Assembly: GCF_036669915.1 (NCBI RefSeq)
Contig: NC_089317.1
Coordinates: forward strand, 2,518,071 to 2,582,070
DNA from: Pocillopora verrucosa
Taxonomy: Eukaryota > Cnidaria > Anthozoa > Scleractinia > Pocilloporidae
DNA: 64,000 nucleotides
Reading direction: 5' to 3'
How positions within the stretch are numbered: position 1 is the stretch's first letter; each line of letters opens with the position of its first letter. Under the pieces are notes generated by a model. It was not told the origin of the DNA and searched no databases. It worked only from the letters and a program-made list of their open reading frames with translations. The position numbers were made by a program, and so were the translations under genes. This document shows, one piece after another, positions 35,675 to 47,585 of the stretch.

Positions 35675-38600
35675 TCAACGAACGAAAACCACAAGAACAT
35701 CGGCAGTGCCAACATTCTCTAAAAAATAAAAAAGGAAATTTGTGTTGGTGAAAGTTGTCTAAACATGGAATTACAAATTCCCTTGATATTGAATGGATCA
35801 CAGCGAAGTGTTTATGCTGTACAACACAGGGGTTCTCAATGGGATGATTGATTTTTACGGCTAATGCTTAAAACTTTGGCCAGGTTTACAGCTTCAGGTT
35901 AATTTCTTTCTGTTACGGTTATGTTACAGAAATGTTAAATGTTAAGTTCATAAATTAATTTGCATTGTTCAAAAACATATTTACTCACTCGTTTTTGCCT
36001 CCATAGTCAAGCAAAAAGAGTAATTCTAGATCGCGCTGCTGTTAGGTTGGATTTTCTTTTTTCCCACATTGGCCGCAAGACAAGACATTCAACAGTCTAA
36101 GATTTTCCCACTTGTAAGAATTCAAATTGATAGAGAAAGATGTTTTTCGTCTTGTCACGAGCGAGTGGGTCCCCATGAGGAATTGAACCTCAGACCTTCC
36201 GATTCCGCACTGCGATGCTCTACCACTGAGCCACAGAGACTCTACAGTAATATACTACTGCAGCTGGGATCAACAATGTCGATAGCGTCATGTTTGTCAT
36301 GATAGAAAAAGAGAGACGGTAAATTTTGAGCTCGGAAAAAAAGTAGAGCATCGGAGCGAAGGTCTGACGTTCGTTTCCTCATAAGGACTAAGAATTTTTT
36401 CTTCGTCTCACGCTCGTGACAAGACGAAAAACACCTATTTCTTTACCGAGCCTTTAGGTGGGCGTATATCGAGAAGGAGATAGTGATAAACCGTGAGAAA
36501 GTGTGGTATAACCATAAAATATCACGCCTCAGGTAAAAAGTAATCTATCAGATTGGTTCCGTCCCTCTATCCCCAATTGGCATACGAATTGAGAAGTAAC
36601 GTGTCTTGATGTGTGGTCTCGTTGAATCATTTAACTCAAGTTTACAATTCAAAATCGATACTTGTTTCTTTACCTTGAAAATTCCAGTTCGTGTAGTTAT
36701 GGAGTTTACTATAAAGGATCACTATGGGTGGAAGCTTTTCTTCGTATTCACAGGGTTTTCCCTCTGTTACCAAGAGCCATCCTGCATCTACAGGGCATCC
36801 CCCATAATTCCTGTTTATGTGAAAACTTCTGCCTGAGTGAGCATGTGGATCAATGTTGGAGAAAATGTTTTGAGATTCACTTCCCAGGTCTGTCCATGGC
36901 GACTCAGTCACCCTATTCTTTGCAAACCAGTTTATGTTGTCAGTGCCAGTTGCGTTGAACGAAATGAAGAGAGCTTCAGAATCGTTTTTGTAGAGAACGA
37001 CACGCACCTAAAATTACATTTAAAAGAAGTTATCACCGAGAAATAAATTCAGAGTACAATCTTCAGGATTTTTGGTTTCGCGTTACTTCGCTTTGTGATC
37101 GGTATGATAACGACAGTGACGTTGCAGATGATATTAACACTTTAGTGGAGGCAAGGATGGCGCAGTGGTGATAGCAGGTCACCCGCCTTTACCTCGAAGT
37201 GTGTATGGGTTTTTTGCCGTAACCGTAAGTCAAAAGCGGGTTAACATCATTATTGGTTCCCGTCCTAACTCTAAGCGTTTTTCCTGTCTCTCAGTCTCCA
37301 CATAAACCAACACTCAAAATCTCAATTAGCCCTGGAAACAGCGGTCGAAAAGCCATTCTTTTGATCTGTGACTGCTGAATCTAATTGTATCCGTCTAAAA
37401 TTAAGTTAGTGATGATCACGATGGCCATGAAGAACAAGACGATAACAGTGCTGATGACGAAGGTAACGAATATGAAAATGATAATGATAATGACAGTAAG
37501 AATGACAACGACAATGATAATGACAATGTTAATAACAAATGACGATAAAAATGACAATGAGAATGATAATAACAATGTTAATAACAAATGACGATGACGA
37601 TGAAAAATGACAAGTTTGAGGATGACGATGATGACAATGACAATGACAATGAATTTGAGGATGACAATTACGATGACGATGACAATGAGGATGAAAATGA
37701 CGATGACCATAACTTCGAGAATGACGATGACGATGAAAAGGACAATAACTTTGAGGATGACAATGATGATGAAATTGACGATGACGATGAAGAAGACAAT
37801 AACTAAGGATGACAACGACGATGACAGTGACGATGACGATGAAAAACGACGATAACTTTGAGGATGAGAATGGCGATAGCGGTGACGATAATTACGATAA
37901 TGACGTTGACGATGAACATGACAATAACGATGACGACGGCGATAATGATAAACACGACAATGACCGTAGAAATGACGTGGACGGTGAATGCGGTGATAAC
38001 GAGGGTTATAAGTTCGATAGTGATACCGAAGATGGCGATCATAAAGAAAAAAATACATATATATCATCATACTCAGTATCACATATCATAATGACCGCGG
38101 AAAATTTTCAGGAATTTTCTCACCTCCTTTAGTCCTAAGGTATTCCAGTTCCTTATCATGCGGTTCTTGTAATGTTCTTTGGGCGTTGAAGTGGTATTCA
38201 ATACTTCTGCGTTGTTTTCGTTTAAAGGGTCACCTGATGACCACAGACGAGAGATATCAGCTGAAACTCCGGCCACTAACTTGAATACCATAGTCCAACC
38301 TGTTGGCAAACACGCAACACGTAATTTTTTCGTTGTGTAGCGAGGCCCAAAGTGGAGGTGGTGGGAAAAATAAATGGAATTTTGGAAATTTATGGGTTAC
38401 GAGATGTCTCATGCGAACTTATATTATTGACTCCGAAACTGAATCAAGTGATCAGAATCAAGGAATACGTTTAGGCTTAGTGATTTGGAGAGTCTTTTGA
38501 TGGCTCCCACGCGATTCAGGAAACTAGGTCGAGGATATAAAATCTAGGCTTCTTCTAAACTTCTGGTAAAAATAAATAGAGGTTCTCAATGGGGTTAATC

Positions 38601-41600
38601 GTTTGCCGTGAAACGACCAAAAAGGCCGTTGGACCTAAAAAATGACAAATTTTTGACCATTAGTCATAAAAAAAAGAAACCATAATTTTTTTCTAGAACG
38701 TGTCATTTTGTGTCATTTGGGGTCAACCGTAGCCGTAAATTGGCCAAACTTCCAACTGTTGGCAGTAAAAGCCATTATTCCGTTGAGTACCTTTAAAAAA
38801 TGGAAGGCTTCCTTCTTAATTTAACGCGTTTTGCTTAGCTTTTCATTTTTCCTTAGAACTTTCTCTCAATTCAAAACTCACTAACTCACTTCGTAACCCA
38901 ACGAACGCAGGCTCATCCTTGCAACCGTAGTATTTAACCAAACCGAATCAGTTTGCAAACCATAGGGATTATAAATCCGGATTTCCGACTACTCGCGACC
39001 TGTTTCTTTGCCATAAATTGTTTAAAATAATTTTCCCTCTTCTCTAGTGCCTCCCCTTTTCGTTTTCATTTTGGAGCTCATTCATACACCAAGATTTTGT
39101 GATATGAGGAGCTCTGTAAGAGTGTAATGCCAGGGTTTTGAGTTCGATACAGAAATCATTTGGAGAGTAGACTGGTGAAACGATTAGCCTTGTTACCTCC
39201 TCCTTGATTGGTTTGATCACAAAAGATGCTGATGATGTCAGTCCCATCTGCTGCAACTTGATAAATGCCACTTTTGTTCGATCCGTTTTCCAAAAACCAT
39301 GTGCAAACATTGCTTCCTTGGGAAATTCTCGCTGTAGGTAAAACACCAAGGATAATCGATCTATAAAATGTTAAACTTGGGCAGACATTCAAGATAAACT
39401 TAACTAAAAATGAAAAGAAATATATGTTATTCACCAGACGGGAAGTCCGTATTGGGAAAAACTGTGCCCGACGTCTTGGATACCGCCCGAGGCCGTAGGT
39501 CGAGGGCGGTACACAAGACAGAGGGCACAGTTTTTCGCAATACGGACCGACCTTGGAAAGTAAATAACATTTTTATTTTTTTCTAAACCTAACAAATGGT
39601 TGCGAAAAGAACCTCCCGCTGTGAGTGGGCCGGATGGGGAGAATACTGCCCGCTATCGGAACCAATCAGATAGCAGGATTTGCAGAATACCGCCCGCTCA
39701 CGAACTGAGAAAAAAATAAATTGAAATACTCACGAAGATCGCATTTTTTTCCTCCAAAATGTTCCGTACACTGACAATTGAAGTCGTACTTTTCGATTAC
39801 TGGGCGACATTTTCCCCCGTTCTTGCATGGATTGTGATAACAAGGAGCCTGAAGAGGGAGAGAATTTGCACCTCCTCTCATTAGATAACATTATTATTAG
39901 ATAACATTATTATCTCATTAGATAACATTATTATTAGATAACATTATTATCTCATTAGATAACAGCGTAAGGTTAAGGCAGCTCAAAGCACTTTTCACCT
40001 TACTGTTTCAATCATGGGCTGACAGCTCACTCATAAAACTGTGCAAATGATATGGTTAACACAGTAAAGTGAACGCATAGCATTTATTAGTGGAAAAGCC
40101 TTTTGGTCCAAAAAGCCAGAGCTTATCCCGGTTTCCATCGCATGAAGTGTCTAAGAGTATTACTACTCTCCTCTGGATGGGATGCCAGTCCATCCCAAGG
40201 CTACCCCCCCCCCCCCCCTCAGCATTTCATCAGGCTTCCCTAACAATTCACCAGTCCCCATTTATACTCCTGGGTGAAGAGAGGCATGGGGAGAGTGGAG
40301 TGTCTTGCCCAAGAACACAACACAAAGACTCCGCCAGGTTTCGAACCCAAACCTCACTGCATTATGTGCCACAATTAGTGTAACTCTCCATTACTCCGCG
40401 TGTTATTTCAATTTGACAATTGCACTCTGTTGTGCCGCCGGTTAAAATTAACACTTCCTTTGGTAACCAACATATCTTGCCATTGTTTGCATTTGATGTT
40501 TATCTCATAGCGAAAACGAAAAATTAATTTATTTATCCATATACTATGTTACCCAATGAGCAATAATCTGGAGTTTACTCGCTTTATTCGACGTCCACTT
40601 GTCATTAAAGACTATTGAACTGTTTCTGTTTCGTATATCTATACTTTTTATCTAATCTGGCTTGCGGTCGAATTTGTGATTCGCTGGATTTATGATTGAC
40701 ATGACACAGTTCATTTTAGAAACAGTTGTTTAAGTCTGGGGAAAAGATAAACTTCAAGTGAAAAAAGAATGGCTTTGACTTACGTTACTGAGGCAACGGG
40801 TTTCGACGTCATCATTTCACAAGATATTTTTGAAAGCCTTATGTACAACATTGTTTCCATAGAAAACAACTCCTATAATTGAAGGCATAATCTTAACCCG
40901 ATGCCAAGGGCTCAATATTTCCTTAAAGTTTGCCTAAGGTTTTTCAAGTTCTTTACGACAATTAAAAATACAATTTCCATCCGATAAGAGGAGTTTTTCC
41001 GAGCTGCGGATTCATATCAGTTGCCGAATGAGAAGCTTAAGTATATTTTTCTCGAAAATTTATTATTTTAGAATAAAAAAACCGTGAAGAGTTAATTTTT
41101 AAACGAAGTTCCTACCATGTATGTAGAAAGTGATTAAGCCCGGTAAATGAGTCTACAGCGGTTTAATGTAAATTCAGTTTCATCGGAAATGTAATGCCAC
41201 TATAAAAGCTTTCTTTAAAGCTATATGAATTCCCGAATTACGAGTTTCTGAAAGCGGTAAAACCTTATTTATCTTCGTAGATCTAGCAACTGGAAAAGCT
41301 TTCATTCCACTCAAAGTTTCTGCCTCAGAGATGGAAAGGAAATTGGATTTAAAAATAAGACAAATACTCTTCTTAATTTTCAAAATCATTCCTGAAACTT
41401 ACGTTATCCACACCTAAATATTTACGATATTATTTTAAATAGATAAAAAAACCCCGCAAACTCATACTAACTTTGTGTTTACCGTTCCTTTGTGAATTCA
41501 CACCTGTTTTTTTGTAAATTTCCCACAAATATATTGATAAAAGGAACTAAGGAAGTAGAGTGCACAGTTGCAGGAGATTAATTATTAAATTCGAAGTCTA

Positions 41601-42174
41601 TGTGGTAACTGTGTTTTGTTAATTAAAATAATTTTGAAAAAGAAAAATTGAATGCGTTGCTTTAAGTTTAATTGCTCGAGGAATTTCTCTAGCGATAAAC
41701 TTTATCCAGGAAAGGTGAAAATTAAATCAAACGGAGAAAAATAAATGGAAAAAAAGTGATACTCGGATTTCATCTACTTACCGCTAAACTGTAATGATGA
41801 AAATCCGGGTTTTTCTCGAATAAAGCTGAAGAGTTGAATTTGTCGTTGTCTAAAAGATGACAGTCAAATTCATCACTTTCCTCTGCACCATGTTTGAAAT
41901 TTAACGATCGACAGCGAGAAATCTGAGAACAAATTTCAATACAATCTTGCTCACTGTTAACTGCGTGAGTTTCAAATGGTCTTGAGTCGAGCTTGTGATG
42001 CGGAAATGAAAACACATTGGCAAATGAGATGATTCCATCAGAAACTTCGGTAGAGTCTTGAAGTCTACCAGAAGAATCATCTGTTGCAAGTATCAAAACT
42101 GGCCATAATAGGACTAAAACAAAATCTTGATACCACTTTGTTATCATAACAATCTTTCGGTGTTCGTGGTTCAT
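35675..42174 (-). CDS. Gene E: secreted PAN/apple-EGF-fibrinogen-like protein
   Basis: Minus-strand exons 42174-41782, 39848-39734, 39331-39197, 38299-38124, 37007-36674 and 35718-35675 splice in frame to 398 aa. ATG 42174 gives a 9-residue N-terminal extension before MITKWYQDFVLVLLWPVLIL; ATG 42147 would place the signal peptide right at the N-terminus and is equally plausible. PAN/apple (SEQDCIEICSQISRC, FHHYSLA), EGF (CKNGGKC, CQCTEHFGG), fibrinogen-like start (VCTWFLENG, IFCDQTNQGGG), GWTMVFK block, exon 5 block (NWFAKNRV, GRSFHINRNYGGC, GWLLV) and tail ENVGTADVLVVFVR. The first fibrinogen-like Cys motif is C-T-W rather than S-C-A-E. Introns hold a large GATGAC satellite, a SINE and foldbacks. 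Confidence 0.8.
36141..36432 (-). mobile_element. tRNA-derived element flanked by 22-bp inverted repeats, intron 5 of gene E
   Basis: On the minus strand 36240-36169 folds like a tRNA: acceptor GTCTCTG/TGGGGAC with G-T pairs, D arm GCTC/GAGC and T arm TGAGG/CCTCA. Box A is TGGCTCAGTGG and box B is GGTTCAATTCC. The anticodon stem is degraded (possible GCG anticodon, Arg-like). The sequence GTTTTTCGTCTTGTCACGAGCG at 36,142-36,163 is inverted at 36,411-36,432 and encloses the tRNA-like part. It is read as a SINE or tRNA-bearing foldback, not a working tRNA gene. Confidence 0.65.
37145..37200 (+). repeat. Possible SINE head (box A-like)
   Basis: GGATGGCGCAGTGGTGATAGC resembles a tRNA-like box A region (TGGCGCAGTGG). 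No box B follows at the expected spacing, so it is only a fragment. Confidence 0.3.
37400..38060. repeat. GATGAC/AATGAC satellite array in intron 4 of gene E
   Basis: About 650 bp of degenerate hexanucleotide repeats (GAYGATGACAATGA, with interspersed AACTTTGAGGATGA). Strong purine bias on the plus strand produces long spurious ORFs in several frames (for example 37381-38082 minus and 37809-38132 plus). Confidence 0.9.
38585..38775. repeat. Dispersed repeat fragment in intron 3 of gene E
   Basis: GGTTCTCAATGGGGTTAATCGTTTGCCGT recurs in part at 35,829 (GGTTCTCAATGGGATGATTGATTTTTACGGC). The right part (GTAGCCGTAAATTGGCC) is a rough inverted match. Assignment to a family is not possible from this window. 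Confidence 0.35.
39424..39570. repeat. Palindromic element in intron 2 of gene E
   Basis: ATGTTATTCACC...GTCCGTATTGGGAAAAACTGTGCCC on the left is inverted as GGGCACAGTTTTTCGCAATACGGAC...AATAACAT on the right. The centre is ACCGCCCGAGGCCGTAGGTCGAGGGCGGT. It has no coding capacity and is foldback/MITE-like. Confidence 0.75.
39878..39966. repeat. 37-bp tandem repeat in intron 1 of gene E
   Basis: The unit CATTAGATAACATTATTATT plus 17 more bases is repeated about 2.3 times. Each unit itself contains two near-copies of TTAGATAACATTATTA. Confidence 0.9.
40045..40395 (-). mobile_element. SINE-like element, tRNA-derived head on minus strand, intron 1 of gene E
   Basis: On the minus strand a box B (GGTTCGAAACC, at about 40,335-40,350) is followed by a body containing CTTGGGCAAGACACTCC, AGGAGTATAAATGGG and GGATGGACTGGCATCC. 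I recognise this conserved body as a widespread invertebrate SINE type, from memory. The box A region is too decayed to define, and the poly-C run at 40,205-40,219 lies inside the body. Confidence 0.55.
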
Positions 42175-43218
42175 TCAACTGTTGTGTAAAGATTTTGGTA
42201 ACAATTCGTTGTTGTAAAATCCCTCACTTCATTTTGTTTGCCACCCAATTCTTTGCACACACTTTATTTATAATCATCTTGAGAAACATGTGGGTTTTAA
42301 TCAACACAGTATGAAAAACAATGCTTATGCAAAATATTGTGGGAGAAACAGATTGTAATGTAGATAGGGGATTGAAGATGTCGAATAAAAAAACGCAAGG
42401 GTCCAAAGCTAATGGAAAAAATAACATCATGACGAATGACGCATGAGTTATTGGTATTTTCTCAAATGTTAATTCATTCTCTTTTTATCCCTAAAGTAGA
42501 TGTTTGAATGGAAATAAAAACCCATCGATCGGTAAATCTCCAAATATAATTTACCGTGTGGAGACAATATCTCACATTCTTATAATTTACGACAAATAAA
42601 ATCAAAAAGTTTATCTCAGCCTTTTTGTACAAGTTAATTTGCATTTATCAATTATATGGCATTGATAGTCTTGTTACGTAGCTTCAGCGCAAATGTTTCT
42701 CAAACAACTTTTTGGTTATCATGAAATTCAGCCCTTTAGGATTCCTCCTTCATTAGAAACGGATTTTTATCTTTGTCAACATTTGCTACCAGCGGAAGCT
42801 TATCTCAAAGTTAAGGCCACCTCCCGTTTCTGTCAGATAGGCCAATAGTCGTCAACGCCTGAAAAATGTAATAGACACACAGTCAAATGGAAGTTTCAAA
42901 CTGATTAAACAGGATCATTGCGCTCCTTAAATTCCACGAGTGTTTGATGATGTTTTCTTCTAATGTGATCAATGAAGTCCAAAGCAGATAAGCCATGAGA
43001 ATAACAAAAGCTAAAAAGTTAGGTTTATGATTAGACTAAACACCAAATTCTCTGGAATAGAACCATAAAAATGTAACGCTAACAGTGGGGTGAATTTTTG
43101 ACAGATCTTGGGGTGAAATGGTGAAAAGAGCATCCACGAGAAATTATGTCTCACGTATCACTGACAAGAGGTTTTGATGAGTTTTAATTAAAACAGTGTC
43201 TTGAAGTTCTAATTTACC
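42175..43218. other. Intergenic between genes E and F; no gene
   Basis: About 1 kb upstream of gene E and downstream of gene F. The ORF at 42224-42430 has no domain and no splice support. A block near 43,030-43,090 (CACCAAATTCTC...GAACCATAAAAATGTA) resembles the repeat noted near 7,410. Confidence 0.45.
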
Positions 43219-46200
43219 TCAGCGAATATACACCACTAAGACATCTGCGACGCCAACATTTTCTAAAGCAAAACAGAATAAGGAAATTGAAAGGTAAACA
43301 AAGAAGAGATACAACGCCCTGATTGTCTTTTGGGGGAACAAAATTCGACGCTTGTGAAATGAATATCGAAAGTAGTCTGGGATTGTATGTGCTTTGCTTC
43401 TTATCGTTCGATGATTGGTTTAGAAAAATCGTGCCACCCTATCAACCAATCAGATTAAAACTTGAAATCAGCAGTGACCTGATCACTTGCGTCAATTTTA
43501 CCGCCCTTCACGCAGTTTCCTTGCATGTTTTTAACTCAGTGAGTTCTCCTCAGCTCCTTGTGAAATTTACTAGGTTCTTACTCTGTGTATTCCAGTTGGT
43601 GTTGGTTTGAAGTCTGCTGTATATGAAAGATGTGCTCGGGAGGCTTGTCTCGTATGTGCAGTGGTGCTGGGTAATAGAGAGCCATCCATAGTCTCCATCA
43701 CACCCAGGGTGGGGCCCATGGACATAAAATCGTCGTCCATCGGCCCCAGGAATAGAAAAGTAAGTAGGCAGATTGCTCTTCAAGTCAGTCCATGGTGAAG
43801 AAATGACTCTATTTTTTGTAAACCAGTTTTCATTGTTGCTGTTTGAGGCGTTAAAGACAATGGAGAACAGTTCACTTCCATCTTTGTAAAGAGCTACGCG
43901 AGCCTAAGGAAATTAATGACACAATGATGCTTGTAATGATGGAATAAATCATTAAATTGAGCGATCCATTGTTAGTCGACCAGCTTACTGTGACATTCTG
44001 ACTGACTGACTAACTGATTCACTGGCTCACTGGCTCACCGGCTCACTGGCTCACTGGCTCACCGGCTGACTGGCTCATTGGCTCACTGGCTCACTGACCG
44101 ACCGATGGACGGGCGTATTAAAAGAGTGATTGTGGAACTTAATCATAAGAAATTTAAGAACTTTTTTAAAGTTCATATAAGTTTACATGACATTGGTCAA
44201 CCCACGCCCCCAACACACACATTTAGTCAAGACACAGTCTAACCTACCTCCTTAGGAGCAACAGTTTGCCATCTGTTCACCAGGCGGTTCTTGTAATGAT
44301 TTCTGAACGACGAGTTTACGTTCAGGGCTTCAATTTTCTCTTCGAATAAACCGTTTGAGGCGGACCACAATTGATAAACATCAGATCCTACACCAGACAC
44401 CGCTTTGAATACCATGGTCCATCCTGGTTTTAACAAATAATTAGCGAGGAGAGAGAGAAATAAAAATGAAAAATAGGAGAGAGAGATATGACTATCGTTT
44501 TGAATGCAAAATGCATGCATGCAAAGTTAAGGTATATATGTCATTTTGTATTATTTAATTTTCGATGTACAGAGTTAGAACTACGTTTATCGCACAATAT
44601 AAACCTTAGCATATTACTATGGTTTGAATTCTTTAGGGAAATTACCCTACGTTCGTTTTCTTTTAGGGTTTTCTTCGTATTTACGAATTCGCAAGTGTCA
44701 AGCCGAGGTGAAAATTCTTGGGTGGGACAACTTTTTCGCGATGGTAGTATTCTTGGAAAAGGAAATAGATCAAAAGAAATTGTTTTAAGAGTTAGAAGAG
44801 ACTGATTTCCCAGGTCAAGCTGTTGGTAAATCCCAAACTAACCTAATGTTTGGTATGGTACAACCAGTAACCCTTGTTGACAAATTGTGAACGAGAAGTA
44901 AACTGGATAGAGTGCCTATTCAGCCTCTCTTAATCAATCTAAAAATCTACTTCTGCAATCAACTCTTGACGCGTGGTTGGTAATCCTTCTGCGATAAATG
45001 CTAGACTGCTAACATCTTACACTGCGCGAACATGACTTTGAAAGTGATGCTCATCGAGTTTGCATTAAAATTCCGAAAAACATGTGATGAGTCTCTTGCC
45101 TGACACGAAAAGTCGGATTATAACCGTAACAAACTATTTTTAACCGAAAAGGAAAAGGTTTGTTTTGCATTAAATTTGAAATAAACAGAATTACTTAAAC
45201 GGAACAAATCAAACTACGAAAAATGCTTTTTTGCATTCTTTACCTTTTTTTGCGAATTTTTCTAAAAGCTTAAACTTGATTTAGTGTAACAAGTTTTCCT
45301 AATTTTCTTTTAAGCTTATCTTATTTACCTCCCTCGATGTGTTCTTGATCACAATAAACGTAAAACCCGCTGTCACTATGTTGATCTTGAATCATGTATA
45401 TCCCACTTTCAGTCACTCCAACATCGCGCAGCTCGGCACAACTCTGGTAAACTGATTAACAAAAGAAGACTTAGTCTGAAAAAATTTTTAACACTGAGAA
45501 CAATTCTTGATTTCAGGATGAAAGAGTTCTTTGTACATTTTAGACAACGTCAGTTGCTGCATTTTTTTGAACGACGAAATTCGTTTAAAGTCAGTTTTGC
45601 TTCAATGTCAGGGAGAGAGAGGGATTCTGAATCTGATTATATTTTCCGCTTAGGTTGCCGAATCGTCTGTCAATTCTACCCACAACAGTCATTATAAGAC
45701 TGTTTTGGGCTGAAAAATCAGTAAAAACGATCAGCTGTTCCCACAGATATTTACATCAGGAATTGTGCACATTCAATTAATTCAATATTGCCTTATTAGA
45801 GAGGAAAATATTCAAGTCAGTCTAACATAAAGTAGTCTATCATTGAAATAATCTTCAAGAAAAGGCACAAAACATTACACTTATCGCAATGGCTTCCCCT
45901 TGTGCTTCTGACGCAGGCGCACTTGTATTCGTACTTCTGGTGATCTGGTACGCAGGTCCCTCCGTTCTTACATGGATTGCGCTCACAAGGGGCCTAAAAC
46001 GAGTATGAATGATAGCAATTTACTTTACTTGGAAAGTCTTCGATAACAAATGATGAAATTACTGACAAATATAAGGCAAGAAAGTTTAAAAAACCATTCA
46101 TATGAAAACTCATCAAAGGCCTCCACTTTTTTCCACATGTGAGGATCTTCTGACCTGGGTTTTTATGATGGAGCACACGATGAATAACAATTAAATTCAT

Positions 46201-47585
46201 GTTTAATTAATAAGGCGCACGAAAGCAAATAAAAGTAGGGATCTCGCATGTTGGCGTGAGATCTGTAATGTTTACAAGTTTGCTAAAGCTCCTTCATGTC
46301 CAATTTCTCACTGACTGCAGAGAACAGCTCAATATTTCAAAAAGTAAAGAAAAAAGCTAAAATTCCAAAAAACATTGAGAATTCTTCTATTCCAATGATA
46401 ATGACGATATCAAAACTACCTTATTTTAAGTGAGAGGATATCGTGGGCTTTAGACTGAACTCAGGGTTTCGGTTCTGATGGACTCATTTGTTCAAGTAAG
46501 GAATTGATTTTGTCGTAAAAACTTTCCGATCCACTAAAAAACTTCGCAATTGTCTACAAAACATTGTGCGTGTACACGGTTGACATATTACAAAACTAAA
46601 TTAACTCGAAATGACAACGAAATGAAAGTCGAGGTTAATTATGATAAAATATATTACATTAATGGTTTCTTAGGAGCAAGTACATTATGTTAATTTTATT
46701 ATTTACTTTTCGATAGAAAATGGTATTTTTTACAGCGATATTGCGATATTTTTTACAGCGATAATGCCTGAAGAGAGTATGGTGCTAAAAATCGTGAACC
46801 ACGAACAATTTTTCGAAAAAAAATAATTGGCAATCTTTGGATGGGTTTGATCATGACAGGCTCAGTACTTGTGCAGCGTAGCAAGAAATGGTCTATTGTT
46901 CCGGCTCAATTTCTCGCATTAAGTATTAAAGAATAGTCCTTTTCTTCTTTGTAGCGCTGAGGGACCTTGGCCGAAGCGACGCGAAAAAGTACGTGACTGA
47001 TCGGAAAAAAAATTTCGATGTGTCTCTAACCTCTCTCTGCGTACTTTATTTTTTTATCAGACAGAGTTTGTTCACCAGTTACGTGAAAATCTTTTTCCTC
47101 TTGTTTTTAGTTTGGATGCTTTTCTGTTTAGCTGCAAAATGAAATATCTAACCCTCGGGTCTGTCAGTGGCCTTTTGCCTTCTGCCACTGAACGATAAAT
47201 AAAGAATAAAGTAACAAATTCTTACCACGGAGCTGTAGTGATGAAAATCCAAACTTGCAGCGAACAAATCAGTCGAGTTGAACTTGTCTGATTCCAGGAG
47301 TTGGCATATAAATTTCTTATCTTTTTCAGGAACAGCTTTGAGATTTATCGAGCGGCATCGATGACTGACGGTGCATGCCTCTATACAATCCTCTGTAGCA
47401 ACTACGGCACGGGATTCGAACGGTGTTGAATTAAGTTTGTGGTTTAAAAATGGAAAACAGTTGCCGTAAACAAATACTCCACTATAGCCATCGTCGAAAG
47501 AACCTTTCAAACTTATGTATTGAGCTATAACAAGTTGCGTGAGGATTGCTAATACTCCAGAGAAATACAAAATGCCAAGAAACAT
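43219..47585 (-). CDS. Gene F: secreted PAN/apple-EGF-fibrinogen-like protein
   Basis: Minus-strand exons 47585-47226, 45993-45879, 45451-45329, 44423-44248, 43903-43582 and 43262-43219 splice in frame to 379 aa. Signal peptide about 1-21; PAN/apple (ATEDCIEACTVSHRC, FHHYSSV); EGF (CKNGGTC, CACVRSTRG); fibrinogen-like start (SCAELRDVG, VYCDQEHIEGG); GWTMVFK block (200-258); exon 5 block (NWFTKNRV, HPGCDGDYGWLSI); tail KNVGVADVLVVYIR. It lacks the paired Cys (GCC) of the A-D exon 5 and has GADGRRFYVHG there instead. Same intron phases as the other five copies. It is the outermost minus-strand member, head to the sulfotransferase 3' end. Confidence 0.8.
43335..43545. mobile_element. CCAAT-rich MITE in intron 5 of gene F
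   Basis: GATTGGTTTAGAAAAATCG, CCAATCAGATTAAAAC, with ATCGAAAGTAG near the left end. It is partly overlapped by a spurious plus-strand ORF (43323-43610). Confidence 0.55.
43998..44106. repeat. Octamer tandem repeat (CTGGCTCA)n in intron 4 of gene F
   Basis: About 12 imperfect copies of CTGGCTCA/CCGGCTCA/CTGACTGA. Confidence 0.9.

Noticed and set aside
37381-38082. 233-codon minus-strand ORF rich in His, Arg and Ile/Val runs, and overlapping acidic plus-strand ORFs
   Set aside because: All are translations of the GATGAC satellite in different frames. There is no domain, and it lies inside an intron of gene E.
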